Below, piece by piece: positions 58,850 through 64,000 of a DNA stretch of 64,000 nt. The stretch comes from Sistotremastrum niveocremeum HHB9708 (taxonomy: Eukaryota; Basidiomycota; Agaricomycetes; Sistotremastrales; Sistotremastraceae). Location: contig KV419413.1 of the NCBI GenBank assembly GCA_001630475.1, forward strand, positions 392,685-456,684, written 5' to 3'. Numbering within the stretch: the first letter of the stretch is position 1; every line of letters begins with the position of its first letter. The position numbers were made by a program, and so were the translations under genes. The notes beneath the pieces were generated by a model. The model saw only the letters and a program-made list of their open reading frames with translations. It did no database searches and was not told the DNA's origin.

Positions 58850-61412
58850 ATGGAGGATATAGTACTCAGCTCGTCAAATGCGGGGTCCGCTCACGGGTCA
58901 TTGTCTCCCGAGAGTCAATCGCACGCTCTCCGGCAGCAACAGAATTGCCCGGCCTTGAGATTGCCAAACGAAATCGTGGGAGAGATTTTCGAATGGACAG
59001 TCCGAGCGAACCAAGATTTCGATACGTTTTATGGAACAAACAATCGGGTATCATTCAAGCACACCATGGCACTCAGTCAAATGTACGTCATTTCAATGTG
59101 TTGAGCACTGAGCTTCGTTTATTATTATCCTGGGCAGCTGCGTTATTTGGCGTGCTTTTGCTCTGGGGACTCGGTCAATTTGGACGTATATACTCGCGAT
59201 CGAATTCCGCCCCTCTCAATCTTGTCTGGCATAACGAGTATCACCACTGGCACGACTCGACGATGGATCAGAGGGGCGACTTGGTCCTCGAGAAGATTCC
59301 AGAACTCGCCTCTCTGCGAATTATGGGTGTTGAATCATCTCCTGGTGACAATCTTTATCAAACTATGGTCGCTGTCCTTCGCCGCCCCCTCCCTCGAACA
59401 ACTTTCATACACATCACCTTTCCATTCTCGAAACCCGGAGATTCCAGCGACAGCCTATTCATGGGCTCAGCTCCATCTCTCACCAGTCTTTCACTATTCA
59501 ACATCAATGGCTCATTGGCGTCAATCACATTCGCCGGGCTCCGGGTTCTGCGCCTTCACTTCGCCGACCGACGGCCCGGGAGAGTTGAAACGGTCGAGCT
59601 ATTCGATCTCATAGACCTCCTTCGCAGGCTCCCATATCTTGAAATCCTTCAGTTTGCAAGATCGTCGGATGCTGCTGCAATCGTCTGCAACCATGAGCTA
59701 CCACTTGAAGGGTTGGAGGCCAGCCATCTTCACACTCTGATACTGGACGGCTTGGAAAGTTCCGCCATATCTTCACTCTTATCGCGTATGGAACTTCCCA
59801 GCCTCGAGCGTATAAAGCTTGCAACCTGTGTCATTGAGCCGGGTCGGCTTCGAGACGAGGGCTTTCCACACTCTACTTTACTTCGGTATTTGCAGGACAA
59901 CGTCCCCGAAAACGTGCGCAAGATCCAGCAACAGGGCCGGCATCTTGGTTTGCGTGTGGACTCGGGATCCTGGTACGAAGAAGTGTCGATCTCGCTCAAA
60001 CCAAACGATGACCCTGATGCATCGGACACAGTCTTTCCGCCCATGGTCGTCTTCGAGAGGGGGCTGGATGGTCCATTCAATGAAGATCAACAAGACGTTT
60101 GGCTGCGTGGAGTGGATGACACCATCGGACGACTTGCTCATTACTTTCCCGTGTCACAATTACTCTCCTTCTCGTTCAAATTCACGGATTTCAAATTTCG
60201 TTTCACCGGCGGACAAGGATGGGAGCCTCTGTTCAGAGAGCTCAGATCTTTGGAAAAGATTGAGCTGTCCTGTCCGAATCATTTGGTTAACATCTGCTCG
60301 ATCCTCTCGCCGAAGTCGGACGGATCGGTATTCTGCCCGTCATTGCGGACCTTTCAGATTCTAGGGTGGAAAGTCCCTTATAGAGACTTGAATATACACG
60401 CCGAGTCGCCCCGGTCGACCGATACCCATTCTCAACGTGATCCCGTTGACATTCCAAATCCGGCAATCCCATTTCAAACTCCGCTCTTCGACTCGAAAAT
60501 TTAACACCAAACTTCATTTCCTTATCTCTCAAACCTTATTCCTTCGCCACCCTTTCGTCTTCAATCCTATTGGACAGTCTCCCTTCATTATCTCTTGATC
60601 AATATGCGCTCCACCCCTTTTTCCATTCAGAAAATCCTTAAAACCCTCAAAAAATATTGTTTCTCCTCATTCCCCATCCAATCATAAATCCATTTGCTAT
60701 CCAACCAATTGGAACATCTCCCTTATCACTTCCTTTCATTTGTTTCGACCCCTGTTTCATATTTTTTAGAGTTCAGAGCATGTGCTCGCCCTATAGCATA
60801 GAATAAGAGGTCTCCTGTACATTGTTGTAGTCCCAGAATACACCGGGTCCCCTCACCAACTGCCAGTCAGTCTCTGAGTTGTGTGGCATCAAGACTCTTC
60901 AATTCTCCTCTCGAAAGCAGTCCGAGGCTCGCGCGCAACGACTTAGATCGATTGGCGGAGATCCTGCATTTCTGAGAGATTCCTCACTTTCTAACACATT
61001 TTTTATCACTCAAGACATCGTATATTTGTCCACAACATCTATCGTACACCTCTATCGATCCCTTCGACCATATCCTCAGCACCCTCGCATCCATCCGATC
61101 CACATTCACTCACAGCCCCGAACCGACTTTCTATACCCTCACGAATCGTCAGTGATCGATATGTTCCGCATGAGGAAGGCATGTGGCTACATGGTGACAC
61201 AGCTGATCTTTACGCCGTACGACTCGGTCGACTGTTATTTGTTGGATATTGATTCTGTGAACAATTGCAGAGAGATGCTTGCTTCCTTCGAAGAATACGT
61301 GGGAAGTACAGAGATCCTTGTCCGTGTTTCCAGTAACAGCATATTTGATGAAGGTAGTGGTTACTGTCTGTTGGAGTCCGAGCAATCGACGAAAGATCTG
61401 TTTTGGGGGTAG
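58850..61412 (+). pseudogene. F-box protein 2, broken paralogue
   Basis: Close relative of copy 1. Exon 1 is 58850-59082 (MEDIVLSSSNAGSAHG ... ALRLPNEIVGEIFEWTVRAN); the intron ends at 59137. In the next exon, CVIWRAFALGTRSIWTYI matches copy 1, but a 38-bp deletion near 59190 then throws the reading into another frame, in which the tail (LNLVWHNEYHHWHDSTMDQR ... VFCPSLRTFQILGWKVP) continues. At 60379 a 757-bp foreign segment interrupts the tail. The homologous C-terminus resumes at 61136 (SSVIDMFRMRKACGYMVTQL ... STKDLFWG, stop 61412). So the copy has two independent lesions. The long shifted frame could still make a truncated product without F-box. Confidence 0.75.
60379..61135. mobile_element. 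757-bp insertion with 4-bp flanking repeat, possible MITE-like element
   Basis: Defined by comparison with F-box copy 1. Flanks both read CCCT (60375-60378 and 61136-61139). The ends are roughly inverted: TATAGAGACT at the left and ACTTTCTATA at the right. No coding domain recognised. The interior is C/T-rich, with runs of TTCC and TTTC. It could be a small non-autonomous DNA transposon or another short mobile segment. The class is uncertain. Confidence 0.5.
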
Positions 61413-61764
61413 TTGCATAGAGCTCCGATTTTATCATGTATGGAATATTACTACTAGTGACTGATTAAAAACCTTGAATCTGGAGTGTGTCTATGAAGTG
61501 GCTATATCAACACTGACCCACAGACGAGTTATTGTTTCGCTGATGTTGTGCATCCTCGGCTCAGGCGTTTCTATCAAAAAAATTGATTACGCATCGTGTT
61601 TGGACTTGTTTGTCTGGCCTTTCAGGCTCGTCACGGTACAGAGGTCTGCTGAACGGCGTTGATAACCGTAGCAGTAAAATTCAAAGTATCGTCGAGTCTC
61701 GCGTCGATATATCGTGTCAATCCATCGATCCCTCCCTATTCTCTCAAATCTCCAATCTGGTTCA
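61413..61764. other. intergenic region
   Basis: Short gap upstream of the third F-box gene, likely its promoter. Nothing else seen. Confidence 0.4.
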
Positions 61765-63976
61765 ATGGAAATACTCATGCCATCCTCCGAGTCCGACGAA
61801 CCCTCGAGAGTCTTTATTCAGGACGCTGAAGCCCAGTTGAAGGAAGTTATCTCTCAGACTTCTGATGAGACGTGAGTGACGCGTTGTCGACACGTTATCG
61901 TAGTCTCATACCCGCGTTTCAATGTCAGGTCATCCTTGATATCACGCACGACAGTTTATCCACATCTAATCAACACAACGCCTCGCGATGAACGCGATCC
62001 ATTAATGAGCGCTGTATCTAGGCTGGAACGTATTCAAGCAACGTTCACCTCATCCATCGGCGCGCAAATCGCCAATCTCAAACAGCACTCGAATTGTCGA
62101 AGTCCCGTGTTACGGCTTCCCGATGAGATTCTGCTTGAAGTGTTCAACATCTGTTTCATGGAATCAGAAGGAGAGGGATATTCGGACTGTGATCATCCTT
62201 TGGAAGAAAGCGGTGAAATAATATTCACGTTGTCACATGTGTGAGTAATATTCGGCTCGAAATTTTTTCAATCTAAGACATTGTTGTCGTAGATGTTCGG
62301 CTTGGCGAGCTGTAGCTTTCAAAGCCCGAAGCTTTTGGTCATCCGTGCGTATGCACTGGTCCATGAGTCGAATCGAGACATACGCCTCTCGTTGTCACCC
62401 CACTCCTCTCGACGTAATCTGGACCAGCTCATCGTCCGCAGTCCCCCAGAAAGTCGCATTCCTGCTCAAGAGACTTGGAAAGATAAACTCCCTCCACGTG
62501 ATGCTTCCCGGAAAGCAAATGGCAGATCGTTTCAAGTCCGAGACGATCCTTTGGAGATCTCTTCCCAATATGAAAGCCCTCACTCTCGCCTTCCCGCCCC
62601 AAGAGCCCGGAGAGATTCTTGACGAGGACCATGTAGCTGCAGAGCTCTTCGTTGGGAACGCGCCTCACCTCCGAAGTCTCTCACTCATCAACATTACCGG
62701 AGAAATCTACAGCCCAATGTTCCATGAGCTGACAACTCTTCGTATACGATATACCAGCGTCATGGATGGGGACGAAAAAGGATCTCTCAAGTTCAGCGAC
62801 ATTATTTATCTTCTGCGAGAATCCCCCAATCTCGAGATCTTCCAATTCTCTATCGATCATACGACTACAGCCTTGGTTATGGATTCATATCCGAGAGAAT
62901 CGCGAACATTCAAGATTCGCAGCCTCATCGTCGATTCTTGGACATGCATTTCCCTCCGAATATTCTTTCTCAAATTCTCATTTCCTTTGCTTGAGAATAT
63001 CAAAGTCACAACGGCTCCAGCGGACGGCAACACTGAGCCCGAAGATACGAATATGCTCTCGTTCCTCAACGATGCTCCGTACAATATCCGAGCGCTCCTC
63101 GCCGCAGGACGTCATCTTGCCATCCAAGGGCCTATACGAGGCATCAAAGAACGAGGCACATCATTCACTCTATCACCCTCTCGCGATCCTTCTGATTCGC
63201 GATCTCGTTCTAACTCCTGGTCATCCAAGGGTTCACGTCCACGTCCGACGGTCGTTCTTCAGCCTCGATGTCCAGATTGGGGTGAACGAGAAGAACAAGA
63301 ACATTGGCACGGGTGGATCTCATTCATATTCCACACCATCACCCTATCCCGTGCATACTTTCCTCTGTCGAATCTCCGCTCCTTCGCCTTCAATCTCAAT
63401 GGTCCGGATTATTTCGTACTGGAGTCGGATGACGAGGTCAGATGTTGGGAAATATTCTTCGAAGCTTGTGTCCGGTTGGAAGAGCTCGAGATATTGGGGC
63501 TCGATACTTGGCAGCCGATGGTACGAGCTTTGGGAGAGGTCCGTCATGTCCAGAAACCGAGACTTGAATCCAATTCTCGGCGGCACGACGGTGGAGGCGA
63601 AGAAGAACTATCAGCATCGTCAGAACTTGGAACCGTTCCGTGTCCTTCCCTCCGCATTCTTCGGCTCCTGATGCAATCCGTCCCTGACCAACGGAAATAC
63701 GTCCTTAGCCACACATTGCAAGCTCGAAAGCAATGTGGGTCGATGGTCCAAGAGCTCATTTTCGTGCCGTATAAAGCCCAATATAGCTCCGTATCGATTG
63801 AGGAAGATGAGGAATCGGATAGCCGATCAACCTTGAGGGACTTGGAGGCATTTGTCGGGAGTGCGAGGAGGGTCGAGATGAGGGATGCTGAGGGTAAATT
63901 CACGGGTGTCAGTATACTTGATGGAGAGCGTGGTTTTGATCTAGTGGATGGAGAGAGAAATATATGTCCGTCGTAG
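61765..63976 (+). CDS. F-box protein 3 of the cluster
   Basis: Three exons, 61765-61871, 61929-62240 and 62293-63976, in phase, giving 700 residues. Acidic N-terminal helix (QDAEAQLKEVISQTSDE), then a coiled region before the F-box: SPVLRLPDEILLEVFNICFM ... IIFTLSHVCSAWRAVAFKAR, with an intron at the same SHVC position as in copies 1 and 2. The tail has the same hydrophobic strand pattern (LRSLSLINITGE, LEIFQFSIDH, LLENIKVTTAP, LRSFAFNLNG) and the closing block MVQELIFVPYK. It is clearly related to copy 1 but much more divergent. It should act as a SKP1-cullin substrate adaptor; the target is unknown. The stop lies 24 bases before the window end. Confidence 0.8.
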
Positions 63977-64000
63977 CAGAGAGGGGATCCTTGCAAGCGG

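Noticed and set aside
60879-61412. A 177-codon gene covering the end of the F-box copy 2 region
   Set aside because: Its first half is the inserted segment and its second half is the displaced C-terminus of the F-box gene. The frame is open by chance over the border.
62766-63671. Plus-strand 301-codon frame overlapping F-box protein 3
   Set aside because: It lies out of frame inside exon 3 of a better supported gene and has no recognisable domain.
1-64000. tRNA genes, rRNA genes and CRISPR arrays
   Set aside because: No convincing B-box with a foldable cloverleaf, no rRNA-like sequence and no regularly spaced repeats were found by eye. A tRNA scan would be needed to exclude tRNAs fully.

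Overview
The window reads as nuclear DNA of a basidiomycete fungus, most likely an Agaricomycete. The evidence is base composition near 50 percent GC, many short GT-AG introns of about 45 to 75 nt inside almost every gene, and gene families typical of mushroom-forming fungi: NACHT-WD40 NLR receptors, F-box families, AIM9-like mitochondrial kinases and a sedolisin protease. Housekeeping anchors are LSM6, a very long ATG4, the SNARE VTI1 and a mitochondrial DEAD-box helicase of the MRH4 type. All exon structures were deduced by hand from splice signals, phase and paralogue comparison. None was checked against transcripts.

Layout. 1-7.2 kb: LSM6 (+) converging on ATG4 (-). 8.7-38.8 kb: a large inverted duplication. 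Each arm is about 7.5 kb and carries one NLR gene with an N-terminal C2-like domain, a central NACHT NTPase and a long WD40 array, plus shared flanks on both sides. Copy A points right (9.1-14.4 kb) and copy B points left (33.1-38.4 kb). The 15-kb spacer between the arms holds a single-span membrane protein, two nucleotidyltransferase-fold proteins, a gene-poor stretch near the centre of symmetry, and the divergent pair VTI1 / eight-span membrane protein.

39.8-56.3 kb holds three paralogous AIM9-like phosphotransferase genes. One is open (39.8-41.7 kb). One has a frameshift and a stop in the N-lobe (41.9-43.8 kb). One is split by a very young LTR element (51.2-56.3 kb). The MRH4-like helicase and a secreted sedolisin lie among them. 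56.7-64 kb is a tandem F-box cluster of three genes. The middle one is broken by a 38-bp deletion and by a 757-bp insertion that has flanking 4-bp repeats.

The two NLRs are the likeliest functional unit. The C2 module could place the receptor at a membrane, the NACHT module would switch on nucleotide binding, and the WD40 array would sense a partner. The arms look old: introns are kept in place and exon lengths are largely identical, while the WD40 half has drifted more than the NACHT core. Around this pair are families that expand and decay quickly, so the region looks like an accessory, fast-evolving neighbourhood between conserved genes. A role in non-self recognition is inferred from family knowledge and is not shown by the sequence.
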